A stretch of DNA of 64,000 bases. It comes from Aliisedimentitalea scapharcae (GTDB lineage Bacteria > Pseudomonadota > Alphaproteobacteria > Rhodobacterales > Rhodobacteraceae). The notes under the pieces are model-generated. The model had not been told where the DNA came from. It made no database searches and saw only the letters and a program-made list of their open reading frames with translations. Positions within the stretch are counted from its first letter, which is position 1. Every line of letters begins with the position of its first letter. Below are positions 18,161-27,085 of the stretch, piece by piece. The position numbers and the translations under genes are program-made. The DNA is taken from positions 1,302,001 through 1,366,000 of the forward strand of contig NZ_CP123584.1 in assembly GCF_045277565.1 (NCBI RefSeq), in the 5' to 3' direction.

Positions 18161-19399
18161 ATGCCAACACTTGTGATGAAATTTGGTGGCACGTCGGTTG
18201 CCAACCTGGACCGAATTCGCCGCGCGGCCAAACGCGTTGGCGTCGAAGTTGCCAAAGGCTATGACGTGATCGTCATTGTGTCCGCCATGTCCGGTAAAAC
18301 GAACGAATTGGTGGGCTGGGTGAATGAAACCTCGCCGCTGTATGATGCCCGCGAATATGATGCGGTTGTGTCGTCAGGCGAAAATGTCACCGCTGGCCTG
18401 ATGGCATTGACGTTGCAGGAAATGGATGTGCCCGCCCGCAGTTGGCAGGGATGGCAAGTGCCCCTGATCACCACATCCGCCCACAGCCAGGCCCGGATCG
18501 AAGAAATCCCCCCGGAAAACATCAATGCCAAATTTGCCGAAGGCATGCGCGTGGCAGTGATTGCCGGGTTTCAGGGTATCAGCCCCGAAGGCCGGATCAC
18601 CACCCTGGGACGTGGCGGCTCCGACACAACGGCGGTTGCCTTTGCTGCGGCATTCGGTGCCGAACGCTGTGATATCTACACCGACGTGGACGGGGTTTAC
18701 ACAACCGATCCTCGGATTTGCGACAAGGCCCGCAAGCTGGACAAGATCGCATTTGAAGAAATGCTGGAGCTGGCTAGCTTGGGTGCCAAGGTGCTGCAGA
18801 CCCGCTCGGTTGAACTGGCGATGCGCTACAAGGTAAAGCTGCGCGTTTTGTCGAGCTTTGAGGAACAATCGGACGAGGCCGGAACTCTGGTCTGCGACGA
18901 GGAGGAAATCATGGAATCCAATGTTGTGGCCGGTGTGGCCTATTCCCGCGACGAAGCCCAAATGACCCTGATCTCGGTCGCGGACCGACCGGGCATCGCG
19001 GCCATCATCTTTACCGCGCTGTCCGAGGGCGGCGTGAACGTGGATATGATCGTTCAGAACATTTCGGAAGAGGGTCGCACCGATATGACCTTCTCGTGCC
19101 CCACCGACCAGGTGACCCGCGCAGAAAAAGCGTTGCTGGAAATCAAAGACGCTGGCGAGCTGAATTATGCGGAACTGGACGCCGATACCAATGTCGCAAA
19201 GGTTTCTGTCGTGGGAATCGGCATGCGAAGCCAATCTGGCGTGGCCGCAAAGATGTTCAAGGTGCTCTCGGATGAGGGGATCAATATCAAGGTCATTACA
19301 ACCTCTGAGATCAAGATTTCCGTGTTGATTGATCGGAAATACATGGAACTTGCGGTTCAGGCACTGCATGATGCGTTTGAATTGGACAAGGCGGCCTGA
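18161..19399 (+). CDS. lysC: Aspartate kinase
   Basis: 412 residues. It phosphorylates aspartate in the first step of lysine, threonine and methionine synthesis. The kinase domain starts with VMKFGGTSVANLDRI (residues 5-19) and carries TTLGRGGSDTTAVAFA. The C-terminal half holds two ACT domains (about 265-405) for feedback inhibition, with the MIVQNISEEGRTDMTFSCP stretch. Length and pattern match the single-function alphaproteobacterial enzyme. The 190 bases before it contain the promoter region but no motif I can define. Confidence 0.97.
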   Translation: MPTLVMKFGGTSVANLDRIRRAAKRVGVEVAKGYDVIVIVSAMSGKTNELVGWVNETSPLYDAREYDAVVSSGENVTAGLMALTLQEMDVPARSWQGWQVPLITTSAHSQARIEEIPPENINAKFAEGMRVAVIAGFQGISPEGRITTLGRGGSDTTAVAFAAAFGAERCDIYTDVDGVYTTDPRICDKARKLDKIAFEEMLELASLGAKVLQTRSVELAMRYKVKLRVLSSFEEQSDEAGTLVCDEEEIMESNVVAGVAYSRDEAQMTLISVADRPGIAAIIFTALSEGGVNVDMIVQNISEEGRTDMTFSCPTDQVTRAEKALLEIKDAGELNYAELDADTNVAKVSVVGIGMRSQSGVAAKMFKVLSDEGINIKVITTSEIKISVLIDRKYMELAVQALHDAFELDKAA

Positions 19400-19443
19400 T
19401 TTCCTTTGGGACGCCTGACACCGGAACCGCGTGGACAGGGCCC

Positions 19444-21687
19444 ATGGTTGACAGTACCGAGACCGAGAGCCGCAAACTGTTGCGGCGGCTGCGCGAAGCC
19501 ATGGCCAGCGACGAAGCGGGTCAGGCGCGGCTGGACAGTATTACCCATCTGATCGCTGACAGCATGGGGGCCGAAGTGTGTTCGGTCTATTTGTTCCGCG
19601 ATCACGAAACGCTGGAACTTTGCGCCACCGAAGGTCTTGCTGCCGAGTCGGTGCACCAGACCCGTTTGCGTTTGGGCGAAGGGCTGGTTGGCCGGGTCGC
19701 GAAATACCAGAAGGTCATCAACACGCCGGATGCGCCATCTGCAAAAGGATTCCGGTTCATGCCGGAAACCGGGGAAGAAAAATATTCTTCGTTCCTCGGG
19801 ATTCCAATCCAGAGACTGGGCGAAACGCTGGGTGTTCTGGTGGTCCAAAGCCGCGATGCCCGTGTGTACTCTGCTGACGAAGTCTATGGTCTCGAAGTGG
19901 TGGCCATGGTTATTGCCGAAATGACCGAGCTTGGTGCCTTTGTCGGAGAAGGCGCGGCCCTGTCGCCGCTGCACCAGCAATCTGTCCTGCTGCGTGGGGG
20001 CACAGCCCAGGAAGGCGCAGCCGAAGGCCACGTCTGGTTGCATGAACCTCGCGTCGTTGTCACCAATCCGATTGCGGACGACCCCGACAAGGAACGTGAA
20101 CGGCTCGACACGGCGATCGAACAGCTGCGTGTCGGTGTCGACAAGATGTTGGAGATGTCCCAGAACGGGGACAAGGAGCAGCTTCAAGTTCTTGAAGCCT
20201 ATCGCATGTTTGCCAATTCCAAAGGTTGGCTGAGACGCATGGAAGAGGATATTTCCCGCGGACTCAGCGCCGAAGCCGCGGTGGAAAAGGAACAATCCCA
20301 AGCCCGTGCCCGGATGAGCCAGGTCACGGATTCCTACCTTCGGGAACGTCTGGCAGATCTGGATGATTTGTCCAATCGTTTGCTGCGGATCCTGACCGGT
20401 CAGGGGGCGACTGCCGGTGCTGAGCTGCCGCCGGATCCCATTCTGATTGCTCGCAACATTGGTCCAGGGGATCTTTTGGAATACGGGCGGTCGCTCAAGG
20501 GGATCGTGCTCGAAGAAGGCTCGGTCGGGTCACATGCCGCAATCGTGGCGCGGGCTCTGGCTATTCCCTTGGTCGTTCATGCCGAACGGATCACAACCGA
20601 GGCCTTGAACGGCGACCACATCATGGTGGATGGCGATCAGGGCGTGGTGCATCTGCGCCCCGATGAAACCGTCGTTAAAGCCTTTCGGGACAAAATCGCG
20701 ATGCAGGCCCAAGCCCAGGAGCGCTATGGGTCGATCCGCGAAAAACCTGCTGTAACCCTGGACGGGAAAAGGGTGAATCTGGTCATGAACGCAGGTCTGA
20801 TGGCGGACCTGCCGTCGCTGGACAGTTCTGGTGCCGAAGGGGTGGGGTTGTTTCGAACCGAACTGCAATTTCTGGTCCGTAACAAGATGCCCAAACGTTC
20901 GGAACTGGTCGCGCTTTATGCCCGGGTTCTGGATGCGGCACATGGCAAGCGGGTGGTGTTTCGTACGCTGGATATCGGGTCGGACAAGGTGTTGCCCTAT
21001 ATGAAGGCGACAGATGAACCGAACCCAGCATTGGGCTGGCGGGCCATTCGTGTCGGTCTGGACAAACCTGGCGTGATGCGGATGCAGTTGCAGGCGCTGA
21101 TGCGGGCAGCCAATGGGCGGCCATTGACCATTATGTTTCCCTTTGTCGCTCAGTTCGAAGAGTACCGCGCAGCCAAAGCCGAGGTCGACAAAAGCCTGGA
21201 GCGGGAACGCATCCTGGGACACCCGCTGCCGGAAAGTCTGGAAATTGGGGCAATGCTAGAGACCCCATCCTTGGCTTTTGCTCCGCAGAAGTTTTTTGAA
21301 GAGGTTGGGTTCCTGTCGATCGGGGGCAATGATTTAAAACAATTCTTCTTTGCCGCTGACCGTGAAAATGAACGTGTGCGCCGACGCTATGACACGTTGA
21401 ACGTAAGTTTCCTGACCTTTATCGAACGGATCGTAGAGCGCTGCAATGCAACTGGGACGCCGTTGAGTTTTTGTGGCGAGGATGCAGGCCGACCGATCGA
21501 AGCCCTCTGTCTGGCTGCCATTGGCATTCGCAGTCTTTCCATGCGCCCGGCGTCAATTGGACCTGTTAAGTCTTTGCTTTTGCGCTCTAACCTGGACGAA
21601 GTCCGACGTGTCATCGGCGAGGCCAGGAACAGGGGCGAACAATCGGTCCGGGCGTCGGTTGTCGACTATCTTCGGAATGCAGGCTAG
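19444..21687 (+). CDS. ptsP: Phosphoenolpyruvate-protein phosphotransferase of the nitrogen PTS (EI-Ntr)
   Basis: 747 residues. The N-terminal GAF domain (about 20-165) distinguishes EI-Ntr from the sugar EI. It is followed by the HPr-binding region, the phospho-His domain with active-site H364 in GSHAAIVARA, and the C-terminal PEP-binding barrel with GLFRTELQFLVR, TLDIGSDK and GNDLKQFFFAADREN. It takes phosphate from PEP and passes it to NPr and EIIA-Ntr, a regulatory chain linked to nitrogen, potassium and PHA metabolism. It follows lysC by 44 bases, a common arrangement in Rhodobacteraceae. Confidence 0.96.
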   Translation: MVDSTETESRKLLRRLREAMASDEAGQARLDSITHLIADSMGAEVCSVYLFRDHETLELCATEGLAAESVHQTRLRLGEGLVGRVAKYQKVINTPDAPSAKGFRFMPETGEEKYSSFLGIPIQRLGETLGVLVVQSRDARVYSADEVYGLEVVAMVIAEMTELGAFVGEGAALSPLHQQSVLLRGGTAQEGAAEGHVWLHEPRVVVTNPIADDPDKERERLDTAIEQLRVGVDKMLEMSQNGDKEQLQVLEAYRMFANSKGWLRRMEEDISRGLSAEAAVEKEQSQARARMSQVTDSYLRERLADLDDLSNRLLRILTGQGATAGAELPPDPILIARNIGPGDLLEYGRSLKGIVLEEGSVGSHAAIVARALAIPLVVHAERITTEALNGDHIMVDGDQGVVHLRPDETVVKAFRDKIAMQAQAQERYGSIREKPAVTLDGKRVNLVMNAGLMADLPSLDSSGAEGVGLFRTELQFLVRNKMPKRSELVALYARVLDAAHGKRVVFRTLDIGSDKVLPYMKATDEPNPALGWRAIRVGLDKPGVMRMQLQALMRAANGRPLTIMFPFVAQFEEYRAAKAEVDKSLERERILGHPLPESLEIGAMLETPSLAFAPQKFFEEVGFLSIGGNDLKQFFFAADRENERVRRRYDTLNVSFLTFIERIVERCNATGTPLSFCGEDAGRPIEALCLAAIGIRSLSMRPASIGPVKSLLLRSNLDEVRRVIGEARNRGEQSVRASVVDYLRNAG

Positions 21688-21811
21688 GCGGCTTGCGGGC
21701 CGCGTGCGCCCAGTTCAGCCTTTCTGGTCGATCTTGTCCAAAAATTTACGATCTTGGGATCATCTGGGCGTCTAGGTGCGCTACCGCTTGCAGATGTCGG
21801 GGATCCGCAGG

Positions 21812-22218
21812 TTATCCCCAACAAATGTTCAGGCTCGCCTTCTGAAATGCAGAGTATTGAGCGGGTGCCTATCCGTGTGACGATAATCAAAACTCTGCTT
21901 TATTTGAGAGATGGTCGCTTAGTTAGGTATGAAAGTATTCTTTTATTGATATTTTTGCAATTTGCGGGTGCGGACGTGATCCTTTGGCGTTTCCTGTGTT
22001 TTTCCAAGGGCGCATTGAATTTATCCACAGAGAGCGGTTGATCCTTTCTACGGCGTTTGCGCGTCGACCAATGATATTCAGTCACCTGGGGCGTAGGGTC
22101 AGACCGCGAGCGCAATGGGTGATCTTTGAGCTTTTGATCACAAGTAATCCACAGGTTAATCACAGGAGGAATGTGCTTTTACATACAGGAACAACAACGA
22201 AAATCCAAATTATCCACT
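21812..22218 (+). other. Cluster of DnaA-box-like 9-mers in an 841-base gene-free region (21688-22528)
   Basis: The longest gene-free stretch of the window lies between ptsP and dctP. It contains TTATCCACA at 22021-22029 (exact DnaA box), TTATCCCCA at 21812, TAATCCACA at 22145 and TTATCCACT at 22210 (one mismatch each), all in one orientation. An AT-rich tract lies at about 21925-21965. TGATCCTTT followed by GGCGTTT occurs twice (21977-21992 and 22039-22058). The overlapping ORFs have no ribosome sites or recognisable sequence, so I treat the stretch as noncoding. It may be a replication origin, a DnaA-titrating locus, or a DnaA-regulated promoter. Confidence 0.45.
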
Positions 22219-22463
22219 GACTGAAATTTGCGACGTCCCTGCGCCGTCGCTCCCATACCCAGCCCTGTTTCGCTGAAGGTGAACTGGCCAGAAGTTTAAG
22301 AACGGTTTTTGGTGATTTGCTTTGCAACGGGGCCGACCTGTTCCGTTTGCGGGAGCGTCACAAGAGCTTTTACTGTTAGCGCTCTGTTAATCCGTTCTTT
22401 TCTAATTCGCCCCCCTTGGAGCAAAGAAAAATGTTCCCAAGCACGGGAGAAAAATATATATGA

Positions 22464-22479
22464 AAAATTATACAATTTT
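22464..22479. promoter_or_regulatory. AT-rich inverted repeat upstream of dctP
   Basis: AAAATT (22464-22469), four bases, AATTTT (22474-22479), ending about 50 bases before the dctP start. It has the size of a regulator site, but short AT-only arms can arise by chance. Confidence 0.3.
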
Positions 22480-22528
22480 GAATGTTCTCGGAAAACCGGG
22501 ACGACTTGGACCTTTTGGGAGGTATGAC

Positions 22529-23545
22529 ATGAACAAATTTGCCAAGCTTCTGGCCAGCACGGTGATTGCCGTGGGCGCAGCCGTGGGCAGCCTTGCGGCC
22601 GAAACCAAGGTGACGGTTTCGACCTGGTTGCCACCAACCCATCCCATCAATACGCAAATGTTGCAGGGGCTCATCGACATGATGGGCGAAGCAACAGGTG
22701 GGGAGATCACTGGCGAGTTGAAACACGGTCTGGCTCCTCCACCGGCGCAGATGGATCTGGTGATGGACGGCGCGGCCGATATGACCATCATTTTTCACGG
22801 CTATCAGCCGGGCCGCTTTGTCGGCACCAAGCTGATCGAAATTCCGGGGTATGAAGGCAACGCCGAAGCAGCATCAGTCGCCTATTGGCGTGTGCACGAG
22901 GCGCATTTGGCGCAGTTGAACGAACACCGTGGGGTCAAGTTGGTTGCGTTGAACACCCATGGGCCCGGTCAGATACATTCGAACAAAACCGTCGAATCCC
23001 TGGCCGACCTGCAAGGGTTGAAAACCCGTTTGGGCGGCGGTGTTTCAGCAGATGTCGGAGCCGAGTTGGGCCTGATCGGCATTCAGGTGCCTGCCCCAAA
23101 GGTGTACGAGACCCTGTCGTCGGGTGCCGCAGATGCTGTTGCCATGAACATCGGGGAACGCACCGGTTTCAAGCTCAACGAAGTAGCTAAGAACGTCTAT
23201 GAAATGCCCGGTGGCTTTTATCGTGGATCATTCGCCGTGCTGATGAGCCAGGAAAAATTTGATTCGCTTCCCGCCGACGTTCAAAAGGCGCTGGACGACA
23301 ACGTATTTGGCGAGCCGGCCAGCCGCATGATGGGCGCAGTCTGGGACAGCCATGACGCCAAGGCGCGCGCTGCGACCGAAGCCACGCCAGACAACAGGAT
23401 CGTGACAGCCTCGGCCGAGGATCAGGCGGCATTTGCGGAAATGGCGACCCGGATTCAGGCTAAAATTCTCGCCGAGCTCGCCGAGGCCGGTGTTGACGCC
23501 GAAGCCGCCCGCGCAATGGTCATCCAGGACATGGCTGCCAATTGA
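22529..23545 (+). CDS. dctP: TRAP transporter substrate-binding protein (DctP family)
   Basis: 338 residues from ATG 22529, behind a GGGAGG site at 22518-22523. Residues 1-24 are a Sec signal peptide. The periplasmic DctP-type protein captures an organic acid and delivers it to the DctQM membrane unit. An upstream start at 22460 also has a ribosome site but would place 23 residues before the signal peptide. Canonical features are the TWLPPTHP opening, the VKLVALNTHGPGQIHSNKTV segment, and LQGLKTRLGG containing the conserved Arg that binds the carboxylate. It heads the dctPQM-marR run, so an aromatic carboxylate is a reasonable but unproven ligand. Confidence 0.93.
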   Translation: MNKFAKLLASTVIAVGAAVGSLAAETKVTVSTWLPPTHPINTQMLQGLIDMMGEATGGEITGELKHGLAPPPAQMDLVMDGAADMTIIFHGYQPGRFVGTKLIEIPGYEGNAEAASVAYWRVHEAHLAQLNEHRGVKLVALNTHGPGQIHSNKTVESLADLQGLKTRLGGGVSADVGAELGLIGIQVPAPKVYETLSSGAADAVAMNIGERTGFKLNEVAKNVYEMPGGFYRGSFAVLMSQEKFDSLPADVQKALDDNVFGEPASRMMGAVWDSHDAKARAATEATPDNRIVTASAEDQAAFAEMATRIQAKILAELAEAGVDAEAARAMVIQDMAAN

Positions 23546-23598
23546 ATCGAACGGAACGGCCCGGATCTGATCCGGGCCATCTTTGGACCGGATTTCGC

Positions 23599-24099
23599 AT
23601 GCCCCGAATTTTGAACCTGGTGTTTCGTTTGCCCGTGGCGCTGGCGTCGCTGGCATTATTCCTGCTGATGGCGATGACGTTTGCGGACGTGATCCTGCGG
23701 TCTGCGTTCAATGCACCGATCGAGGCCGCGACCGAGCTGACCCGCCTGTTAATGGCGTTGATCGTTTTCTCGGCACTGCCGATGATTTCATTTCAGGGCC
23801 ATCATATTGCTGTTGACCTGCTGGATGGGCTGTTTGCCCGGTTCCGGTTGGAGCGGGCCCGCGATGTTGCGATCAGCCTGATGTGTGGGGGGATGCTTTT
23901 TTGGCCGGCGAACCGGATGATTGATCTGGCCGAACGGGCGCGCAGCTATGGCGATCAAACTGAATACCTCAATATTCCAACCTATTACATCGGCTGGTTC
24001 ATAGCGATTTCCGCCTTTGTGACCGCGGCGGCGCTGATTTTACGTGGCGGTGCGCTGGCCTTGGGACGGGATCCAGAACAAATGGTGCGACATGACTGA
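23599..24099 (+). CDS. dctQ: TRAP transporter small membrane subunit (DctQ family)
   Basis: 166 residues from ATG 23599. Four membrane helices (about 10-30, 45-65, 85-105, 125-150) and the FADVILRSAFNAPIEAATELTRLLMALIVF stretch are typical of DctQ. It forms the transporter with DctM. The stop overlaps the dctM start by eight bases, a usual arrangement ensuring equal translation. Confidence 0.9.
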   Translation: MPRILNLVFRLPVALASLALFLLMAMTFADVILRSAFNAPIEAATELTRLLMALIVFSALPMISFQGHHIAVDLLDGLFARFRLERARDVAISLMCGGMLFWPANRMIDLAERARSYGDQTEYLNIPTYYIGWFIAISAFVTAAALILRGGALALGRDPEQMVRHD

Positions 24100-25405
24100 A
24101 TCTCTGATCGGGTTTGCTGCCGTTCTGGTGCTGGTCCTGCTGCGCATGCCGATTGCATTCGCCATGGGGCTGGTCGGCATGGTGGGCTATATGATCGAAA
24201 CCTCCTATCGCGGGGCGATTTCGATGGTGGGACGGCTGATCATCGACACCAGTCAGGACTATGGCCTGTCGGTGGTGCCGTTGTTCGTGCTGATGGGGCT
24301 ACTGGTGAACAAAAGCGGTATCAGCCGCGAGCTTTATCAGGTGTCGAACGCCTTTCTGGGACACTTGCGCGGCGGGCTGGCGATGGCCACGGTGGTGGCC
24401 TGTGGAGGGTTTGCAGCGATCTGCGGCTCTTCGTTGGCGACGGCGGCGACCATGTCCAAGGTCGCGATGCCCGAGATGCGCAAATACGGCTATGCGGACA
24501 GCCTGTCGACCGCGTCGATTGCGGCGGGGGGCACGCTGGGCATTCTGATCCCGCCGTCGGTCATTCTGGTGATCTATGGCCTGCTGACAGAAACTTCGAT
24601 CGGCAAGCTGTTCATCGCGGGTATTGTTCCGGGGATCATGGGGATCCTGTTCTATCTGCTGGCGGTGCGGTTCACCGTGGCGCGCAATCCTGACGCCGGG
24701 CCGGCAGGACCGCGCACCGATTGGGCCGGTCGCATCACAGCGCTAAAGGGTGTCTGGGCGGTGCTGCTGCTGTTCGGCCTGGTGATCGGTGGGCTGTACG
24801 GGGCGCTGGATTTCTGGCCGCTGCACCTGGCATTTTCCCCGACCGAGGCCGCCGGGATGGGCGCGGCGGGTGCCTTTCTGATTGCGCTGGCGCGAGGAAG
24901 CCTGAGTTTTGCGGCCCTGCGCGAGGTGCTGTCGGAAACCGCAACGACCACCGCCTCGCTGTTTTCGGTGCTGATCGGGGCCTGGGTGTTTTCGAATTTC
25001 GTCAATATCGCGGGCCTGCCCGAGGCACTGCAAGGCGGGGTGACGTCGATGGGGCTCAGCCCTTGGATGGTCATGGCGATGATTGTCCTGATCTATGTGG
25101 TGCTTGGCTGTGTGTTTGAAAGCCTTTCGATGCTGTTGCTCACCGTGCCAATTTTCTTTCCGCTGGTGACTGGATTGGGATTTGACCCCGTCTGGTTCGG
25201 GATCATTGTTGTGGTCGTGACCGAGATCAGCCTGATCACGCCGCCTGTGGGGTTGAATGTGTTCATTCTCAAAGGTGTCGTCGGAGATGTCTCGACCGGA
25301 ACCATCTTTCGGGGTGTGACGCCGTTCTGGGTTGTGGATATTCTTCGTCTGCTGCTGCTGTTGGCGATCCCGGGGCTGGTGTTGTTTCTGCCGTCCTTTC
25401 TGTAA
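24092..25405 (+). CDS. dctM: TRAP transporter large membrane subunit (DctM family)
   Basis: 437 residues with about twelve membrane helices. Family marks are VVPLFVLMGLLVNKSGISRELYQ, ICGSSLATAATMSKVAMPEMRKYGY and AAGGTLGILIPPSVILVIYG in the first half, and TEISLITPPVGLNVFILKG near the end. It is the sodium-coupled channel-forming subunit in the inner membrane. It overlaps dctQ, and marR follows after 37 bases, so transport and regulation are probably in one transcript. Confidence 0.95.
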   Translation: MTESLIGFAAVLVLVLLRMPIAFAMGLVGMVGYMIETSYRGAISMVGRLIIDTSQDYGLSVVPLFVLMGLLVNKSGISRELYQVSNAFLGHLRGGLAMATVVACGGFAAICGSSLATAATMSKVAMPEMRKYGYADSLSTASIAAGGTLGILIPPSVILVIYGLLTETSIGKLFIAGIVPGIMGILFYLLAVRFTVARNPDAGPAGPRTDWAGRITALKGVWAVLLLFGLVIGGLYGALDFWPLHLAFSPTEAAGMGAAGAFLIALARGSLSFAALREVLSETATTTASLFSVLIGAWVFSNFVNIAGLPEALQGGVTSMGLSPWMVMAMIVLIYVVLGCVFESLSMLLLTVPIFFPLVTGLGFDPVWFGIIVVVVTEISLITPPVGLNVFILKGVVGDVSTGTIFRGVTPFWVVDILRLLLLLAIPGLVLFLPSFL

Positions 25406-25442
25406 TAGGGCGGTTCTACAGATCTGAACTGAGGGGAATGAC

Positions 25443-25916
25443 ATGTCCGAAACACGCGATGTTCCAGGCGCGCCCGACCGGCCCGAACGTCTCGGGCAAT
25501 TGGCCTCCTATCTGCTGAACCGCATCATCCATCGCTATAATCAAACGCTTCAGGGCGAGTTGAAACAAAAAGGTGTCACCACGATCACCATGCGCACCGT
25601 GGTGTCGCTCAAAATCTATGGTGAACTCACGGTGAACGAACTCTGTGTGCACGCCATTGCGGAACAACCCACCATGAGCCGCACCCTGGACAAAATGGAG
25701 GGCGAAGGCCTGATCGCGCGCGAGATCAGTGACAAGGACCAGCGTGTCCGCGTGATTCGCCTGACAGATGTCGGCCACGAATTCTATGACCGCATCTGGC
25801 CGGTGATGACCGATGCCAACGAGGCCTTGCTCAAGGAGGTCAGCCCCGAAGACCGTGCCCATCTCATGCGGATCTTGATGCAAATCCTTGGGAATATTCG
25901 TCAAAACCCGTTCTGA
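25443..25916 (+). CDS. MarR family transcriptional regulator (first of two)
   Basis: 157 residues with the MarR winged helix-turn-helix: a dimerising N-terminal helix (LGQLASYLLNRIIHRYNQTLQ), the recognition region AEQPTMSRTLDKMEGEGLI and the wing DKDQRVRVIRLTDVG. It lies 37 bases after dctM and upstream of a long perfect inverted repeat that overlaps the promoter of the dioxygenase operon. MarR proteins of aromatic-acid operons usually act as repressors released by the substrate or its CoA ester, and that role is inferred here. Confidence 0.9.
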   Translation: MSETRDVPGAPDRPERLGQLASYLLNRIIHRYNQTLQGELKQKGVTTITMRTVVSLKIYGELTVNELCVHAIAEQPTMSRTLDKMEGEGLIAREISDKDQRVRVIRLTDVGHEFYDRIWPVMTDANEALLKEVSPEDRAHLMRILMQILGNIRQNPF

Positions 25917-25930
25917 CTGGCACCGCTGGG

Positions 25931-26000
25931 GTTTCTTTCTGGTAAAAAATACCTCGGGGTGAATGGGGCCTTCAGGCCCCAGAGGGGCAGCGCCCCAAGA
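25931..26000 (-). repeat. Roseobacter-type intergenic palindromic repeat, copy A
   Basis: Read on the minus strand this shows TGGGGCGCTGCCCC, a GGGGCCTGAAGGCCCC hairpin, then an ACCCCGAGGTATTTTTT run and a CCAGA-AAGAA tail. The order (GC hairpin, C-run, TATTTTT, CCAGA) matches the copies at 38974 and 48045. It lies just after marR and may also end transcription. Confidence 0.65.
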
Positions 26001-26048
26001 TACAGCGGGTCTATTTCAACGGATTGCGCAGAGGTGCCATATTGATGC

Positions 26049-26081
26049 TTGACGCAGTTAATATGAAAATTCATATTAACT
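26049..26081 (+). promoter_or_regulatory. Promoter with overlapping palindromic operator for the dioxygenase operon
   Basis: A perfect inverted repeat of 12-base arms (AGTTAATATGAA at 26056-26067, TTCATATTAACT at 26070-26081) with a two-base centre. TTGACG at 26049-26054 is a good -35 and CATATT at 26072-26077, 17 bases on, a possible -10, so a bound dimer would block polymerase. The first gene starts 16 bases later. The MarR encoded directly upstream is the obvious candidate. Confidence 0.75.
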
Positions 26082-26097
26082 GGAAAGGGAGCGCATC

Positions 26098-27045
26098 GTG
26101 ACACTGAAACTGACTTTGCTCGACAAGACACCTGTGACGGACTCTATTTCCCTGTTTCGCTTTGCGCCGGCGGATGGCGAAGAGCTGTCAGGCTACGCCG
26201 CAGGCGCACATGTGGATTTCGATATGGGCGCACCCGGATTGCGATCCTATTCATTGATCGATTTCGTTGCGCCATCCGGGGGCCCAGACACCTACAGTGT
26301 GGCCGTTCAGCGCGAAGACAAGGGGCAGGGCGGATCTGTGGCGATGCATGCGCTTACCCTTGGGGCGCAGGTGTCTGTCAGTTTGCCCAAGAACGATTTC
26401 GCACTTCACGACGGGGATGCTCCGGCGGTGCTATTGGCGGGGGGGATCGGGGTCACGCCCATCATTTCCTTTGCGGCCGAACTGACCCGGCGTGGGACCG
26501 AATTCTCGCTGCACTATGCGACCCGAAGTGCAGCGGTCTCGGCCTTTGGGGACGTCCTGCGGGATCGGTTTGGCGCGCAATTGCAACAGTGGCATGATGA
26601 TTGCACGCCGATTGATCTGGGGCGAGTGATTGGATCGGCTCCACAGGGGGCGCATGTATATTGTTGCGGCCCCAAGGGCATGATCGACGCGGTGCGTGCA
26701 CAATGTGAAACTTTGGGAATTCCCGGTGACCATGTGCATTTTGAATTGTTCACCACACCGCAGGCACAATCCGGGGATCAGCCGTTCGAAGTCGAGATTT
26801 CCAGCACGGGCCAGGTCTTTGACATCCCAGCTGACAAAACCATTGTTGATGTGCTCGAAGAGGCGGGCGTTGACGTGATATTCGACTGTCAGCGTGGCGA
26901 TTGCGGGATTTGTCAGACCGACGTCCTGGAAGGGGAGCCGGATCATCGCGACGTGGTTCTGTCCGATGCGGAACGGGCCGCCGGAAATGTCATGCAGATC
27001 TGCGTCAGCCGGGCCAAATCGGCGCGCTTGGTTCTGGATCTCTAG
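26098..27045 (+). CDS. Ring-hydroxylating dioxygenase reductase (VanB / phthalate dioxygenase reductase type)
   Basis: 315 residues, start GTG 26098. Order of domains: flavin-binding barrel (about 1-100; RSYSL is the flavin motif), NAD-binding domain (about 105-220; LLAGGIGVTPI and YCCGPKGMIDAV), and a C-terminal plant-type 2Fe-2S ferredoxin domain with C264, C269, C272 and C302. It moves electrons from NADH to the Rieske oxygenase encoded immediately downstream. It is the first gene of the operon under the palindromic operator. Confidence 0.94.
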   Translation: MTLKLTLLDKTPVTDSISLFRFAPADGEELSGYAAGAHVDFDMGAPGLRSYSLIDFVAPSGGPDTYSVAVQREDKGQGGSVAMHALTLGAQVSVSLPKNDFALHDGDAPAVLLAGGIGVTPIISFAAELTRRGTEFSLHYATRSAAVSAFGDVLRDRFGAQLQQWHDDCTPIDLGRVIGSAPQGAHVYCCGPKGMIDAVRAQCETLGIPGDHVHFELFTTPQAQSGDQPFEVEISSTGQVFDIPADKTIVDVLEEAGVDVIFDCQRGDCGICQTDVLEGEPDHRDVVLSDAERAAGNVMQICVSRAKSARLVLDL

Positions 27046-27085
27046 AAAGCACGCGATCCACACGATTATTATGGGAGAGGCACAT

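Noticed and set aside
21754..22163. Short open frames on both strands between ptsP and dctP
   Set aside because: No ribosome sites, no family patterns, and they overlap each other and the DnaA-box-like elements.
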